Source: Cupriavidus taiwanensis (GTDB lineage: Bacteria > Pseudomonadota > Gammaproteobacteria > Burkholderiales > Burkholderiaceae). From it: DNA of 64,000 nucleotides. Shown here one piece after another: positions 21,512 through 32,063 of the stretch. The notes beneath the pieces are model-generated. The model was given only the letters and a program-made list of their open reading frames with translations. It did not search any database and was not told where the DNA came from. The stretch lies in the NCBI RefSeq assembly GCF_900250115.1, contig NZ_LT984804.1, positions 2,557,301-2,621,300 of the forward strand. The letters are read 5' to 3'. How positions within the stretch are numbered: position 1 is the stretch's first letter; each line of letters starts with the position of its first letter. The position numbers were made by a program, and so were the translations under genes.

Positions 21512-22918
21512 ATGGCAACGATCTCCTCCATCGGCATCGGCTCCAACCTGGACCTGAGCACCTTGCTGGACCAGCTGCAGAAGGCCGAGCAGGTGCCGCT
21601 CGAGGCCATCAACACGCAGGCCAAGAGCTACCAGACCAGGCTGTCCGCCTACAGCCAGGTGCAGAGCGTGCTGGACGCCTACAAGGCCGCCGCCGGCAAG
21701 CTGTCCAGCGCCGCCACCTTTGGCGCGGTCAAGGCCACGGTCGGCACGCCGGACGTGCTGTCAGTGACCACCGCGGCCAATGCCGTGCCGGGCAACTACA
21801 CCATCACCGTCAACACGCTGGCAACCGCACAGTCGCTGGTCAGCGGCAACGTCGCCGATCAGAAGGCTGCGATCGGCGGCGGCGAGCTGGTGTTCGACTT
21901 CGGCGAGGCACTGGCCACCGGCGGCGCCCCCACCAGCACCAAGAAAGTCACCATCCCTGCGGGCTCGTCGCTCGAAGGCATGCGCGATGCCATCAACAAG
22001 GCTGGCATCGGCGTGACCGCCAGCATCGTCAATGACGGCAGCGCCAGCCCGTATCGCCTGGTGCTGACCTCGGACAAGACCGGCACCCAGGCCACCATGC
22101 GGGTGTCGTCGACGGACCCGGCGCTGAACAATGTGGTCGCCTTCGACCCGGCCGCCGCGCCCGCCGCCAACAAGATGGAACAGAAGGTGCCGCCGGCCAA
22201 CGCGACGCTGAAGATCAACGGCATCGACGTGGTCAGCCAGAGCAATGCGGTGGTGGACGCCGCGCAGGGCGTGACCATGAACCTGTCCAGGACCGGCACC
22301 TCCTCGCTGGTAGTGACGCGCGACAACGACGCGATCAAGGCCTCGATCCAGGCCTTCGTCACTGCGTACAACAATATCCAGAGCACCGCCAAGTCGCTGA
22401 CGGCGTTCGATACCAAGGCCGGCACGTCGGCCGCGCTGACCGGCGACGGCACGCTGCGCTCGATCCAGTCGAGCCTGCGCTCGATGCTGGGCGGCGCGAT
22501 GGACGATGGCAACGGCGGCACCATCACGCTGATCGACGTCGGCATCACGTTCCAGAAAGACGGCACCATGAAGCTGGACGATGCCAGGCTGACCAAGGCG
22601 CTGAACGACAACCTCGGCGGGGTCACCTCGCTGTTCTCCAGCACCACCGGCGACGGCGGCATCGGCAAGCGCGCCACCACCTATATCGAAGGCCTGAGCA
22701 AGACCGACGGCGCGCTCAAGGTAGCGCAGGACGGTATCACCAAGACCCTGAAGGACCTGGAAGACGACTATGACCGCGTCCAGGACCGCGTCACCGCCAC
22801 CGTCGACCGCTACAAGGCCCAGTTCACGCAGCTGGACCTGATGGTGGCGCAGATGAACCGCACCAGCAGCTACCTGACGCAGCAGTTCAACGCGCTCAAC
22901 AACAGCATCAAGAAATAA
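21512..22918 (+). CDS. fliD: Flagellar filament cap protein
   Basis: FliD forms the cap at the filament tip and promotes flagellin folding. The 468-residue protein has the FliD N-domain (ISSIGIGSNLDLSTLLDQL) with a heptad-like helix up to about 70, a Thr/Ala-rich central domain, and the FliD C-domain with long coiled helices ending in MNRTSSYLTQQFNALN. The length is typical. It starts at ATG 21512 without a strong ribosome site and is followed by fliS after 33 bp. Confidence 0.97.
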   Translation: MATISSIGIGSNLDLSTLLDQLQKAEQVPLEAINTQAKSYQTRLSAYSQVQSVLDAYKAAAGKLSSAATFGAVKATVGTPDVLSVTTAANAVPGNYTITVNTLATAQSLVSGNVADQKAAIGGGELVFDFGEALATGGAPTSTKKVTIPAGSSLEGMRDAINKAGIGVTASIVNDGSASPYRLVLTSDKTGTQATMRVSSTDPALNNVVAFDPAAAPAANKMEQKVPPANATLKINGIDVVSQSNAVVDAAQGVTMNLSRTGTSSLVVTRDNDAIKASIQAFVTAYNNIQSTAKSLTAFDTKAGTSAALTGDGTLRSIQSSLRSMLGGAMDDGNGGTITLIDVGITFQKDGTMKLDDARLTKALNDNLGGVTSLFSSTTGDGGIGKRATTYIEGLSKTDGALKVAQDGITKTLKDLEDDYDRVQDRVTATVDRYKAQFTQLDLMVAQMNRTSSYLTQQFNALNNSIKK

Positions 22919-22951
22919 CCCGCCGCATCCACCGCCACAAGGAACCCAGCC

Positions 22952-23377
22952 ATGTTCGCCCGCGCATCCGCCAACGCCTACGCCCAGGTCGGCGTCCAGA
23001 CCGGTGCCATGAGCGCCAGCCCGCACAAGCTGATCGCCATGCTGTACGACGGCGCGCGCGCCGCGATCGCGCGGGCCAGGTTCCACCTGGAAGGCGGCAA
23101 CGTCGCCGAGCGCGGCAATGCCATCTCCAAGGCCATCGACATCATCGACAACGGCCTGCGCGCCGTGCTCGACCACGACGCCGGCGGCGAGATCTCGGCC
23201 AACCTCGAAGCGCTGTACGAATACATGGTGCGCCGGCTGATGCTGGCCAACCTGCGCAGCGACGCAGCGCTGCTGACCGAGGTCGATGCGCTGCTGGAAA
23301 ACCTGGCCTCGGCCTGGGCGCAGATCGATGACGCGGCCGCCGGGGCCGAGCGGCAACCCGCCTTACAGGACAACTAA
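22952..23377 (+). CDS. fliS: Flagellin export chaperone
   Basis: FliS binds the C-terminus of unexported flagellin. The 141-residue protein begins with the family's N-terminal YAQVGVQTGAMSASPHKLIAML region and is all-helical through GNAISKAIDIIDNGL. The length is usual. The stop codon lies one base before the fliT start, so translation is likely coupled. Confidence 0.96.
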   Translation: MFARASANAYAQVGVQTGAMSASPHKLIAMLYDGARAAIARARFHLEGGNVAERGNAISKAIDIIDNGLRAVLDHDAGGEISANLEALYEYMVRRLMLANLRSDAALLTEVDALLENLASAWAQIDDAAAGAERQPALQDN

Positions 23378-23378
23378 A

Positions 23379-23744
23379 ATGGCCTTCCCTCCAGTGTTTT
23401 CGCCGATCGTGGCCTGCTACGAGGAAATTCTCGCCCTGGCCGCGCGCATGCATGAGGCGGCGCAGGGCGCCGACTGGGACACGGTCACCACCTTGCAGCA
23501 AGCCTACCTGGCCCAGGTGGAGCGCCTGCGCGGGCTCGACCACGACGCCCCCTTCTCCGATGCCGAGCGCATGCGGCGCTACCAGCTGCTGGACCGCATC
23601 CTGACCTACGACGCCCGCATCCGCGACCTGGCGCTGCCGCAGCTCAAGCGGCTCGGCGACATGCTGACCAGCTCGCGCCGGCAGTTCGAGCTGAGCGCCG
23701 CCTATGGTGCGACGGCGGGCACCACGACCGGCGCCACCACCTGA
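23379..23744 (+). CDS. fliT: FliT-like flagellar chaperone
   Basis: FliT is the export chaperone for FliD and, in enterobacteria, binds FlhDC. The 121-residue helical protein starts at ATG 23379, one base after fliS. It has FliT-like helices (CYEEILALAARMHEAA and QAYLAQVERLRGL) and ends in a Thr/Gly-rich tail. Sequence similarity within this family is low, so the call rests mainly on size, helix content and position after fliS. Confidence 0.85.
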   Translation: MAFPPVFSPIVACYEEILALAARMHEAAQGADWDTVTTLQQAYLAQVERLRGLDHDAPFSDAERMRRYQLLDRILTYDARIRDLALPQLKRLGDMLTSSRRQFELSAAYGATAGTTTGATT

Positions 23745-23814
23745 GGCAGACTGAGCGCCGCTTCCTCGTTCCGGCGGACCACAGCGCCCGCCATCCCTGA
23801 TTCATGCGACCCGT

Positions 23815-25116
23815 ATGACCGGCATCCACCTGCCGCCAGGCCTGGCACCCGGTCAGGCCCCGGACCCCCAGGCCCTGCGCACCGCCATCGCCGTCGACCA
23901 GGTCGCGGCGTTGCAGCCAGTGGCCGAGGCGACCGAGTCCAATGTCCAGAACACCACCGGCCAGGCCATCCGCCACAGCGCGCTGGCAAGCGGCCCCAAT
24001 GCCATGCCCGGCCAGGGCGCCCTGCTGCCGGGCGCGTCGACGCAGGAATCGCTGAGTGCGGCGGCGCGGGCCATCCTGGCTGTGATGGACGGTGCCGAAG
24101 CCCAGCTGGTGCGCAGCAAGGGCTCATTGCTGCCGGCGGCGCCCACGGCGGCGTCGGCGCAGGCCACCGCCGCGGCCCTGGCCAATGCGGTCGGCCAGAG
24201 CGGCCTGTTCTATGAATCGCACCTGGCGCAGTGGGTGGCCGGCGCGCGCGGGCTGGCGAGCCTGCGGCAGGAGCCGCAGGCGCAGGTTCCGGTACCGGGC
24301 CGCCCCGCTGTCCCGGCCAGTGCCAGCCAGGGCGCCGCTGCCGCGCCGCCGTCGCTGCAGCTGGCCTATGCCGGCAGCGGCGCAGGGGCGGAACCGGCGC
24401 GGCCGTCCATGCCGCCGCTGCTGCCGGCCTCGCAGGTGCTGGCCGAAGCGCTGGCCTCGGCCGGCAATCCGCGCGTGGCCCACAGCCATGCGGCGGCCGA
24501 GCAGGCGTTGCGGCAAGGCACCGCGACCACGGCCGCCTACCGCCGCGGTGACGCCGCCGAACCGGCCGCGCCGCGCCCCTCGGCCGCCATGCTGGCCACG
24601 CAGGCCTACCAATCGACAGCCGAAGCCGGCGGGCGCCTGGCCGCGCCGGACAGCCTGGCCAGCCAGCCGGCGCGCGCATCGGATGTCGGTACGCCATCCG
24701 CTCCGGCCGCCGCCGGCCCGGCCATCCATCCCGCCACCGAAGGTGTGGTCCGCCAGCAGCTGGAGTTGCTCGCCACGCAGCAGTTCCGCCTTGCCGGCGA
24801 AGCCTGGCCCGGGGTACCGATGGAATGGGAACTGCTGCGCGCGGAGCCGGACGCCACGGCCGGGCATGGCGAAGCCGCGCGGCCGTGGTCGAGCCGCCTG
24901 CGCCTGCAGCTGCCCAACCTCGGCGTGGTCGAAGCGGTGCTGACCCTCGGCCCTGGCGGTCTTGACGCTCGCGTGGCCACGCCCGAAACCGACGTGGCCG
25001 CGCGCTTGATCGCGGCGCGGCCGCAGCTGCGCAGCCAGCTCGAGGCGCATGGCATTGCCGTGCAGCGCCTGAGCGTGCAGACCTGGGACAGCCTGGCGCA
25101 AGGCGCAATGCCATGA
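23815..25116 (+). CDS. FliK-like hook-length control domain protein
   Basis: The 433-residue protein is mostly Ala/Pro/Gln-rich and probably disordered up to about 340. It ends in a small folded domain (LRLQLPNLGVVEAVLTLGPGGLDAR and onward) like the C-terminal Flg_hook domain of FliK. It is a second FliK-type gene in this window beside true fliK at 32064. It overlaps fhlB by 4 bp (ATGA), and FliK-like/FhlB pairs are a known arrangement. A possible role in substrate switching is inferred. The ATG at 23815 is the first in frame. Confidence 0.8.
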   Translation: MTGIHLPPGLAPGQAPDPQALRTAIAVDQVAALQPVAEATESNVQNTTGQAIRHSALASGPNAMPGQGALLPGASTQESLSAAARAILAVMDGAEAQLVRSKGSLLPAAPTAASAQATAAALANAVGQSGLFYESHLAQWVAGARGLASLRQEPQAQVPVPGRPAVPASASQGAAAAPPSLQLAYAGSGAGAEPARPSMPPLLPASQVLAEALASAGNPRVAHSHAAAEQALRQGTATTAAYRRGDAAEPAAPRPSAAMLATQAYQSTAEAGGRLAAPDSLASQPARASDVGTPSAPAAAGPAIHPATEGVVRQQLELLATQQFRLAGEAWPGVPMEWELLRAEPDATAGHGEAARPWSSRLRLQLPNLGVVEAVLTLGPGGLDARVATPETDVAARLIAARPQLRSQLEAHGIAVQRLSVQTWDSLAQGAMP

Positions 25117-25406
25117 GCGACGCAGCACACCAACGCGGCGCAGCGATCGCGCTGTCGTACCAGCACAGCGACAAAGCACCTCGCGTGGTCGCCAAGGGCT
25201 ACGGCGTGGTTGCCGAAGCCATCATCGCCCGCGCACGCGAGGCCGGCGTCTACGTCCACGACTCGCCAACGCTGGTGAACCTGCTGATGCAGGTCGACCT
25301 CGACCGCCACGTGCCGCCGCAGCTCTATGTGGCGGTGGCCGAACTGCTGGCGTGGATCTATCAACTGGAATCCGGCCTGGATCCCGACGCGCCGGGCCTG
25401 GCCTGA
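25113..25406 (+). CDS. fhlB: FhlB, FlhB C-terminal domain homologue
   Basis: This 97-residue protein matches only the cytoplasmic C-terminal part of the export switch FlhB: AIALSYQHSDKAPRVVAKGYG, then ARAREAGVYVHDSPTLVNLLMQVD and a helical end. It has no membrane part and no NPTH autocleavage site. Stand-alone FhlB proteins can partly replace the FlhB C-domain in other bacteria. It overlaps the FliK-like gene by 4 bp, so the two are translationally coupled. Confidence 0.92.
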   Translation: MSDAAHQRGAAIALSYQHSDKAPRVVAKGYGVVAEAIIARAREAGVYVHDSPTLVNLLMQVDLDRHVPPQLYVAVAELLAWIYQLESGLDPDAPGLA

Positions 25407-25826
25407 GCGCCGGCCCAAAAAAATTGTTCATCGTCGAATGCCGGGGATGATGTGGATGCGCAGGGATTGATGCGGTTGATGCGCCGGCCCTCACCCCCGC
25501 CCCTCTCCCGCAAGCGGGAGAGGGGAGAAAACAAGCGGAAGGGAAAATCCTTTGGGATCGCCCGCGACAACGCGTGCGAGCGCAGCGACGCACTCCGTGC
25601 CAGAGCAGTTGACCTGAGATAGGGAGCGCACGCAGCGCAGCCGAAGGCGTCCCACCAATAGCGTGATAAGCAGGCGGCCACCGACCTAAAGTCGGGTTCG
25701 TCCATCCGCCCCCGAACGCCAGGCGCCTCCAGGTAGCTCGGACAAGAAGTAGGTCGCCGGCTACGCCGGCGAAACAGCCACGCCCGCCAAGCACGACAAA
25801 CAAATCAACCTCGGTACCCCGCCCCC
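25407..25826. other. Non-coding stretch between fhlB and the fliE terminator
   Basis: No credible gene is seen. It contains REP-like copy 2 and a perfect inverted repeat, TCGCCGGC-TAC-GCCGGCGA, at 25754-25772. Open frames on the minus strand here are compositional. Confidence 0.5.
25501..25524. repeat. REP-like palindrome, copy 2
   Basis: CCCTCTCCCGC-AA-GCGGGAGAGGG, perfect arms, extended by one C/G pair. The left flank GCCCTCACCCC is shared with copy 4 and, inverted, with copy 3. Confidence 0.85.
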
Positions 25827-25861
25827 AAAAAAGCCCCCGGCCGCTTACGCGCCCCGGGGGC
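25827..25861 (-). terminator. Terminator of fliE
   Basis: On the minus strand GCCCCCGG pairs with CCGGGGGC around a 13-base loop and is followed by six T residues. Confidence 0.85.
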
Positions 25862-25887
25862 TTCCTATTCCAGCCAAGGCACTCGCC

Positions 25888-26211
25888 TTACACCGGCATA
25901 TTCATCATCTCCTGATAAGCCGCCACCAGCCGGTTGCGCACCTGTACGCCGGTCTGGAATGACACATTGGCCTTCTGCAGGTCGATCATCACGTCATTGA
26001 GCGCCACGCCGGGCTTGCCCAGCTCGAACGCCTCGGCCTGGCCGTAGGCGCGCTCCTGCGCGGCGTTGATGCGGCCGAGCGAGCGCTGCAGTTCGCCGGC
26101 AAAGCCGCCGCCGGCAACCGGTGCCGACTGGCTGGCAGGGTTGCCCGGGGCAACCTGGGACATCCCGCGCAGTTGCTGCAGCATGCCCTCGATGGAAGAG
26201 AGTGTGGTCAT
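25888..26211 (-). CDS. fliE: Flagellar hook-basal body complex protein FliE
   Basis: FliE joins the MS ring to the rod. The 107-residue protein has the FliE C-terminal pattern: LNDVMIDLQKANVSFQTGVQVRN, then VAAYQEMMNMPV. The ATG at 26211 was chosen; an ATG at 26223 would add four residues, and neither has a clear ribosome site. The gene is divergent from fliF and followed by a strong terminator, so it is a single-gene unit. Confidence 0.96.
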   Translation of the reverse strand: MTTLSSIEGMLQQLRGMSQVAPGNPASQSAPVAGGGFAGELQRSLGRINAAQERAYGQAEAFELGKPGVALNDVMIDLQKANVSFQTGVQVRNRLVAAYQEMMNMPV

Positions 26212-26606
26212 GTGGGTGATCATGCGCCGGCGGGCCGGCTCGGTGGATGGTGTGGCGCGCCGCTGGCGCGGTTGCCGGGCTGCGGCAGGCGCTCCACAGC
26301 CAGTTTCAGCCCCCGCAGAGTACCCGCCGCCGGCGCCGGCCCATGGACCGAAATCCGCCGGAAAACCCGGTCTATTCACCGGATTGTGCCGCTCAAGTCT
26401 GGCCGATCATTGCCACCGTGCCGGAGGAGCGCGGGCCTTCGACCCGCGCCGCCCGCCGGCATTGACCAGACAACCATCGATTCGGGAGTACGCGTGTTTT
26501 CTCTGCAGCGTAATGTGAGCCGTGCCGTGTGCCGCGCCGACGACCAAGGCGGTCAGCATCGCCCGTGCCGCCGCGAGCGTCGCGGTGCCGGATGCGGAGC
26601 ACGCGC
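26212..26606. other. Divergent fliE/fliF control region
   Basis: No gene is supported in these 395 bp. I see no close match to FliA or sigma-54 consensus sequences. The right part (26466-26520) is less GC-rich and may hold the fliF promoter. Confidence 0.4.
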
Positions 26607-28319
26607 ATGACCGCGGCAGTGGCAATGCCCGGGCGTCCGGCCGAAATGCTGGAGCGCCTCAAGGCCAACCCGAAGCTGCCGCTGATGCTGGGCGGCGCAG
26701 CCCTGGCCGCCGCGATCGCGGTGGGCGTGCTGTGGTCGCGCGGCCCGGACTACAAGGTGCTGTACAGCAACCTGTCCGAGCGCGACGGCGGCGCGGTGCT
26801 GCAGTCGCTGCAGCAGATGAACGTGCCGTACAAGTTCGCCGAAGGCGGCGGCGCCGTGATGGTGCCGGCCGAGAAGGTGCACGAGACGCGCCTGCGGCTG
26901 GCCTCGCAGGGCCTGCCCAAGAGCGGCACCGCCGGCATGGAGCTGATGGACAACCAGAAGTTCGGCATCAGCCAGTTTGCCGAGCAGGTCAACTACCAGC
27001 GCGGGCTGGAGGGCGAGCTGGCGCGCTCGATCGAATCGATCGCCGCGGTGCAGTCCGCGCGCGTGCACCTGGCGATGCCCAAGCCGACGCTGTTCGTGCG
27101 CGAGCGCCAGAAGCCGACCGCGTCGATCGTGCTGCAGCTGTACCCGGGCCGCGCCATCGATGAAGGCCAGGTGGCGGCGATCAGTCACCTGGTGTCGTCG
27201 AGCGTGCCGGAGCTGACGCCCAAGTCGATCTCGATCGTCGACCAGCACGGCAACCTGCTGTCGAACACCGGCAACGAGCGCATGCTCGACGCCACCCAGC
27301 TCAAGTACGTGCAGGCGCTGGAGCAGAACTACCTGAAGCGCATCGAGACGATCCTGACGCCGATCGTCGGCAAGGACAACGTGCGCGCGCAAGTCACCGC
27401 CGACGTCGATTTCTCCATCGTCGAGCACACCGACGAGAGCTACAAGCCCAACCAGGACCCGAGCCGTACCGCGATCCGCAGCCAGCAGACCAGCGAATCG
27501 ACCCAGCAGGGCGCAACCCCGCCGGGCGGCGTGCCCGGCGCGCTGTCGAACCAGCCCCCCGCCGCCGCCGCCGCGCCCGTGACCACGCCGCAGACACCGC
27601 GCGCGGGCCAGGCGCCGGGCCAGGCCGGCGCACCCGCCGCGGGGCAACCTGGCCAGCCTGGCCAGGCCGCGCAGGGCGCCACCGCCACCGCATCCAGCGG
27701 CCCGAGCAGCAACCGCCGCGACTCCACCGTCAACTATGAGCTGGACCGCTCGGTGCGCCACGTGCAGCAGGCCCCGGGCGGCGTGCGCCGGCTGTCGGTG
27801 GCGGTGGTGGTCAACTACCGCCAGCAGGCCGATGCCAAGGGCAAGCTCGTCGCCGAACCGCTGCCGCCGGCGCTGCTGGCGCAGATCCAGAACCTGACCA
27901 GGGAAGCGATGGGGTTCTCGGCCGAGCGCGGCGACTCGATCAACGTGGTCAACAGCCCCTTCACCGCCGAGCGCGAGAAGGCCGAGCCCGAACTGCCGCT
28001 GTGGAAGCAGCCCGACATGATTGCGCTGGGCAAGAGCCTGGCCGGCTACCTGCTGCTGGCATTGCTGGCGCTGTTCGCGTGGTTCAAGGTGGCGCGCCCG
28101 ATCCTGCGCCGCTACACCGCGCCGCCGCTGCCGGCGCCGGAACCCAGGGACGAGACCGAGGCGGTGCTGCTGCCGCCGGAAGAGCCGGCCAATCCGGAAA
28201 TCCTGCGGCTTGCCGCCAAGTATGAAAGCGACCTCGCGCTGGTGCGCGACGCCGCCCAGCGCGACCCCCGCCTGGTCGCCAGCGTGATCAAGAACTGGAT
28301 TAGCAATGACAACCGCTAA
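26607..28319 (+). CDS. fliF: Flagellar MS-ring protein
   Basis: FliF forms the MS ring in the inner membrane. The 570-residue protein starts at ATG 26607; ATGs at 26592 and earlier are in frame but less likely. A first membrane helix lies at about 23-43 ([18 protein letters not shown]), followed by ring-building domains ([33 protein letters not shown]), a Pro/Ala/Gln-rich linker (about 300-375), a second membrane helix at about 474-492 ([15 protein letters not shown]) and a C-terminal tail that binds FliG. The stop overlaps fliG by 14 bp. Confidence 0.97.
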   Translation: MTAAVAMPGRPAEMLERLKANPKLPLMLGGAALAAAIAVGVLWSRGPDYKVLYSNLSERDGGAVLQSLQQMNVPYKFAEGGGAVMVPAEKVHETRLRLASQGLPKSGTAGMELMDNQKFGISQFAEQVNYQRGLEGELARSIESIAAVQSARVHLAMPKPTLFVRERQKPTASIVLQLYPGRAIDEGQVAAISHLVSSSVPELTPKSISIVDQHGNLLSNTGNERMLDATQLKYVQALEQNYLKRIETILTPIVGKDNVRAQVTADVDFSIVEHTDESYKPNQDPSRTAIRSQQTSESTQQGATPPGGVPGALSNQPPAAAAAPVTTPQTPRAGQAPGQAGAPAAGQPGQPGQAAQGATATASSGPSSNRRDSTVNYELDRSVRHVQQAPGGVRRLSVAVVVNYRQQADAKGKLVAEPLPPALLAQIQNLTREAMGFSAERGDSINVVNSPFTAEREKAEPELPLWKQPDMIALGKSLAGYLLLALLALFAWFKVARPILRRYTAPPLPAPEPRDETEAVLLPPEEPANPEILRLAAKYESDLALVRDAAQRDPRLVASVIKNWISNDNR

Positions 28320-29316
28320 GGGCATCTCTGAATCGGGCCTGCAGAAGAGCGCGGTGCTGATGATGGCGATCGGCGAAGATGCCGCGGCCGAGGTGTTCAA
28401 GCACCTGTCGCAGCGCGAAGTGCAGGAGCTGGGCTCGGCCATGGCCACGCTCAGCTCGGTCACGCGCGAGGAAATGGCCGAGGTGCTGGGCGAGTTCCGC
28501 GCGGAGACCGAGCAGTACCTGGCGCTGAACGTCGATTCCAGTGCGTTTATCCGCAGCGTACTGAACAAGGCGCTGGGCGAGGAGCGCGCGCAGTCGGTGA
28601 TCGAGGACATCCTGGAGTCGCGCGATCCGGGCGGCGGCATCGACTCGCTGAACTGGATGGATGCCACCGCCATCGCCGAGCTGATCCGCGACGAACACCC
28701 GCAGATCATCGCCACCATCCTGATCCACCTGGACCGCCAGAAGTCGTCCGAGGTGCTGGGGCTGTTCACCGACCGCCTGCGCAACGACGTGATCCTGCGC
28801 ATCGCCACCTTCGGCGGCGTGCAGCCGGGGGCGCTGCAGGAACTGACCGACGTGCTGACCAAGCTGCTGGCGGGCCAGAGCCTGAAGCGCAGCCGCATGG
28901 GCGGCGTGCGCACCGCGGCCGAGATCATCAACCTGATGAGCACGGCGCACGAAGAGGCGGTGATCGACGGCGTGCGGCTGCACGACGGCGACCTGGCGCA
29001 GAAGATCATCGACGAGATGTTCCTGTTCGAGAACCTGCTCGAGGTCGACGACCGCGGCATCCAGCGCGTGCTCAAGGAAATCGCCACCGAATCGCTCATC
29101 GTCGCGCTCAAGGGCGCGCCGCAGGAGCTGCGCGACAAGTTCATCCGCAACATGTCGACCCGCGCCGGCGAGATGCTGCGCGAGGACCTGGAAGCGCTGG
29201 GCCCGGTGCGCGTGTCGCAGGTCGAGGCCGAGCAGAAGGCCATCCTGCAGGTGGTAAGGCGCCTGGCGGATGCGGGCGAAGTGCAGATCGGCGGAGGCGA
29301 CGATGCCTATGTCTGA
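28306..29316 (+). CDS. fliG: Flagellar motor switch protein
   Basis: FliG couples stator ion flow to rotation and binds FliF, FliM and MotA. The 336-residue length is typical. The middle domain has the conserved EHPQ motif ([11 protein letters not shown]), and the C-terminal domain contains the charged torque helix region ([25 protein letters not shown] sequence). It overlaps both fliF and fliH. Confidence 0.97.
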   Translation: MTTAKGISESGLQKSAVLMMAIGEDAAAEVFKHLSQREVQELGSAMATLSSVTREEMAEVLGEFRAETEQYLALNVDSSAFIRSVLNKALGEERAQSVIEDILESRDPGGGIDSLNWMDATAIAELIRDEHPQIIATILIHLDRQKSSEVLGLFTDRLRNDVILRIATFGGVQPGALQELTDVLTKLLAGQSLKRSRMGGVRTAAEIINLMSTAHEEAVIDGVRLHDGDLAQKIIDEMFLFENLLEVDDRGIQRVLKEIATESLIVALKGAPQELRDKFIRNMSTRAGEMLREDLEALGPVRVSQVEAEQKAILQVVRRLADAGEVQIGGGDDAYV

Positions 29317-30118
29317 GGCAGACCCCGAGCGCGGGAACGCGCGCCGCGCGCTGGGCGCGGATCCGCTCTCCTCCCTGGCGGGCAACGGCACGGCCGCCGC
29401 TGCCGGCGGCTTCGCGCCGTTCGAGCCACCGCGCCGCGCGCGTGGCGGTGCGGCCGGCTGGCAGCGCTGGCAGATGGGCTCGCTCGATCCCCGGCATGCC
29501 GGGCCGCTGGAGACGCTGGCCGCCGTACCGGCCGAACCCGCGCCGCCGCCGATCGACTTTGCCGCCCTCGACGCGATGCGCGAAGGCGCGCGCAAGGAAG
29601 GCTATGCCCAGGGCTACACCCAGGGCCAGACCCAGGGCTACGGCGACGGCCATCGCGAAGGCTATGCGCGCGGCCTGGAAGCCGCCCGCAATGAGGCCGC
29701 GCAGCTGCACGCGCTGGCCGGCAATTTCCGCAGCGCGCTGGGCAAGGTCGACGACGCGGTCGCGCATGCGCTGGTGTCGCTGGCGCTCGACGTCGCGCGC
29801 CAGCTGGTGCGCGCGACGCTGGCGCAGGACCCCGCGGCCCTGCTGCCGGCGGTGCGCGAGCTGCTGACCAGCGAACCGGCGCTGTCCGGATCGCCCAGCC
29901 TGCTGCTGCACCCCGACGACGTGGTGCTGGTGGAGACCCACCTGCACGGCGAACTCGCCGCCGCGGGCTGGACCGTGCGCGCCGATCCGTCGGTGGCGCG
30001 CGGCGGCTGCATCGCCAGCGCCGCCAGCGGCGAGCGCGATGCCACGCTGCCCACGCGCTGGACCCGCGTGGTGCGGGCGCTGGGCCGCGACGACCCATGG
30101 GAGCCGCCGCATGGCTGA
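29303..30118 (+). CDS. fliH: Flagellar export ATPase regulator
   Basis: FliH dimerises along its coiled coil and holds FliI in check at the export gate. The 271-residue protein has a Pro/Ala-rich N-terminus, then Gly-x-x-x-Gly-type repeats ([19 protein letters not shown], about 98-116) characteristic of FliH, and a C-terminal domain with [16 protein letters not shown]. The ATG at 29303 has GGAGG 6 nt upstream; an ATG at 29309 is also possible. It overlaps fliG by 14 bp and fliI by 8 bp. Confidence 0.94.
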   Translation: MPMSEADPERGNARRALGADPLSSLAGNGTAAAAGGFAPFEPPRRARGGAAGWQRWQMGSLDPRHAGPLETLAAVPAEPAPPPIDFAALDAMREGARKEGYAQGYTQGQTQGYGDGHREGYARGLEAARNEAAQLHALAGNFRSALGKVDDAVAHALVSLALDVARQLVRATLAQDPAALLPAVRELLTSEPALSGSPSLLLHPDDVVLVETHLHGELAAAGWTVRADPSVARGGCIASAASGERDATLPTRWTRVVRALGRDDPWEPPHG

Positions 30119-31589
30119 TACCGCGCAGGACACCCGCGACGCCGCGCACGCCCACACGCAACGCTGGATCGGCGCGCTCAACGGCGCCGCCGCCGGCATC
30201 GCCGGGATCGACAGCAAGCGCAGCTGCGGCCGCCTCACGCGCGCCGCCGGACTGGTGCTGGAAGCCGTGGGCCTGCGCCTGCCGGTGGGCAGCGATTGCC
30301 TGATCGAGCTGCCCGCCGGGCAGTTCACCACCGACAGCAACGGCCCGCGCACCGCCGAAGCCGAGGTGGTCGGCTTCGGTGCCGACCGCCTCTACCTGAT
30401 GCCGCAGTCCGACGTGGTCGGGCTGTTGCCGGGCGCGCGCGTCTACCCGCTGGAGCCGTCGCCGCAACCGGCCGGCACCAGCGCGCCGCGCGAGCCCGGC
30501 TCCAAGCGCCTGCCGGTCGGCGCCGGCCTTTTGGGCCGCGTGCTGGATGCGGCGGGCCGCCCGCTGGACGGGCTCGGCCCGCTGGACGCGGCGATGGAAG
30601 TGCCGCTGGCGGGCGAGCAGATCAACCCGCTGATGCGCGCGCCGATCGAAACCGTGCTCGACACCGGCGTGCGCGCCATCAACGGCATGCTGACCGTCGG
30701 CCGCGGCCAGCGCATGGGGCTGTTCGCGGGCTCCGGCGTGGGCAAGAGCGTGCTGCTGGGCATGATGGCGCGCTACACCAGCGCCGACGTGATCGTGGTC
30801 GGCCTGATCGGCGAACGCGGCCGCGAGGTGAAGGAGTTCATCGAGAACATCCTGGGGCCGGAGGGCCGCCGCCGCTCCGTGGTGGTGGCCGCGCCGGCCG
30901 ACTGCTCGCCGCTGCTGCGCATGCAGGGCGCCGCCTATGCAACGCGGCTGGCCGAGTATTTCCGCGACCAGGGCCAGCACGTGCTGCTGATCATGGATTC
31001 GCTGACGCGCTACGCCATGGCCCAGCGCGAGATCGCGCTGGCGATCGGCGAGCCGCCCGCCACCAAGGGCTATCCGCCGTCGGTCTTCGCCAGGCTGCCG
31101 ACGCTGGTCGAGCGCACCGGCAACGGCCCCGAGGGCGGCGGCTCGATCACCGCGTTCTACACCGTGCTGACCGAGGGCGACGACCAGCAGGACCCGATCG
31201 CCGATTCAGCGCGCGCCATCCTCGACGGCCATATCGTGCTGTCGCGCAGCCTGGCCGAAGCCGGCCACTATCCGGCCATCGACGTCGAGGCCTCGATCAG
31301 CCGCGCCATGACCGCGCTGATCCCGCATGAACAGTTCTGCTCGGTGCGCCGCTTCAAGCAACTGATGTCGCGCTACCAGCGCAACCGCGACCTGATCAGC
31401 GTGGGTGCCTACGTGCCCGGCAACGACCCGGAACTGGACCTGGCAATCCAGCTGCATCCGCGCATGGAAGCCTTCCTGCAGCAGGACATCCACGAGCGCG
31501 CCGGCTACGCCGACGCCATCGCCGCGCTGCACAGCCTCTTCGACAGGAGTGAACATGCTCAAGCATTCACCGCTCAACACGCTGGCTGA
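30111..31589 (+). CDS. fliI: Flagellar export ATPase
   Basis: FliI is the F1-beta-like ATPase of flagellar type III export. The 492-residue protein from ATG 30111 carries Walker [12 protein letters not shown], Walker [11 protein letters not shown] and the export-ATPase signature around [15 protein letters not shown]. The length is slightly above the usual 440-460 because the N-terminal domain is longer. It overlaps fliH by 8 bp and fliJ by 35 bp. Confidence 0.97.
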   Translation: MADTAQDTRDAAHAHTQRWIGALNGAAAGIAGIDSKRSCGRLTRAAGLVLEAVGLRLPVGSDCLIELPAGQFTTDSNGPRTAEAEVVGFGADRLYLMPQSDVVGLLPGARVYPLEPSPQPAGTSAPREPGSKRLPVGAGLLGRVLDAAGRPLDGLGPLDAAMEVPLAGEQINPLMRAPIETVLDTGVRAINGMLTVGRGQRMGLFAGSGVGKSVLLGMMARYTSADVIVVGLIGERGREVKEFIENILGPEGRRRSVVVAAPADCSPLLRMQGAAYATRLAEYFRDQGQHVLLIMDSLTRYAMAQREIALAIGEPPATKGYPPSVFARLPTLVERTGNGPEGGGSITAFYTVLTEGDDQQDPIADSARAILDGHIVLSRSLAEAGHYPAIDVEASISRAMTALIPHEQFCSVRRFKQLMSRYQRNRDLISVGAYVPGNDPELDLAIQLHPRMEAFLQQDIHERAGYADAIAALHSLFDRSEHAQAFTAQHAG

Positions 31590-32013
31590 CCTGGCCCAGA
31601 CCGACACCGACGCCGCCGCGCGCGAGCTCGGGCGGCTGCAGGGCCTGCGCACGCAGGCGCAGCTGCAGCTCGACCAGCTCACGCAGTACCGCCAGGAATA
31701 CCGCGAGCGCATGCAGGTGGTGGCGGCGCAGGGCATCACCTCCAGCCGCTGGCAGGATTTCTCGCGCTTCCTCGATTCGCTGGACCAGGCCATCCGCCAG
31801 CAGGGCGCGGCCCTGGCCAAGGCCGAGGCCGACCTGCTGGCCGGCCGCAACCGCTGGCAGCACCAGAAGCGCCGCCTGAACTCGTTCGACACGCTGATCG
31901 CGCGCGCGGAAGCGAAGCAGGAACAGGTGGCCGCGCGCCGCGAGCAGCGCGCCAACGACGAATACGCCGCGCGCCTGGCCCGCACCGCAGCCAGCCGCCT
32001 GAGCGAAGCCTGA
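31555..32013 (+). CDS. fliJ: Flagellar export protein FliJ
   Basis: FliJ is a coiled-coil stalk protein of the export ATPase. The 152-residue product starts at ATG 31555, with CAGGAG 6 nt upstream, inside the end of fliI. Nearly the whole protein is predicted helix with Gln, Arg, Ala and Glu in heptad spacing ([18 protein letters not shown]). Size and position match FliJ. Confidence 0.93.
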   Translation: MLKHSPLNTLADLAQTDTDAAARELGRLQGLRTQAQLQLDQLTQYRQEYRERMQVVAAQGITSSRWQDFSRFLDSLDQAIRQQGAALAKAEADLLAGRNRWQHQKRRLNSFDTLIARAEAKQEQVAARREQRANDEYAARLARTAASRLSEA

Positions 32014-32063
32014 ACGACGCCCGGGCGGCAACCACCCGCCAGGCCACACCGTAGCGAATCCCC

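Noticed and set aside
26553..29243. Very long minus-strand open frame (896 codons) across fliF and fliG
   Set aside because: It is a shadow of the GC-rich codon pattern of two clear flagellar genes and shows no family motifs.
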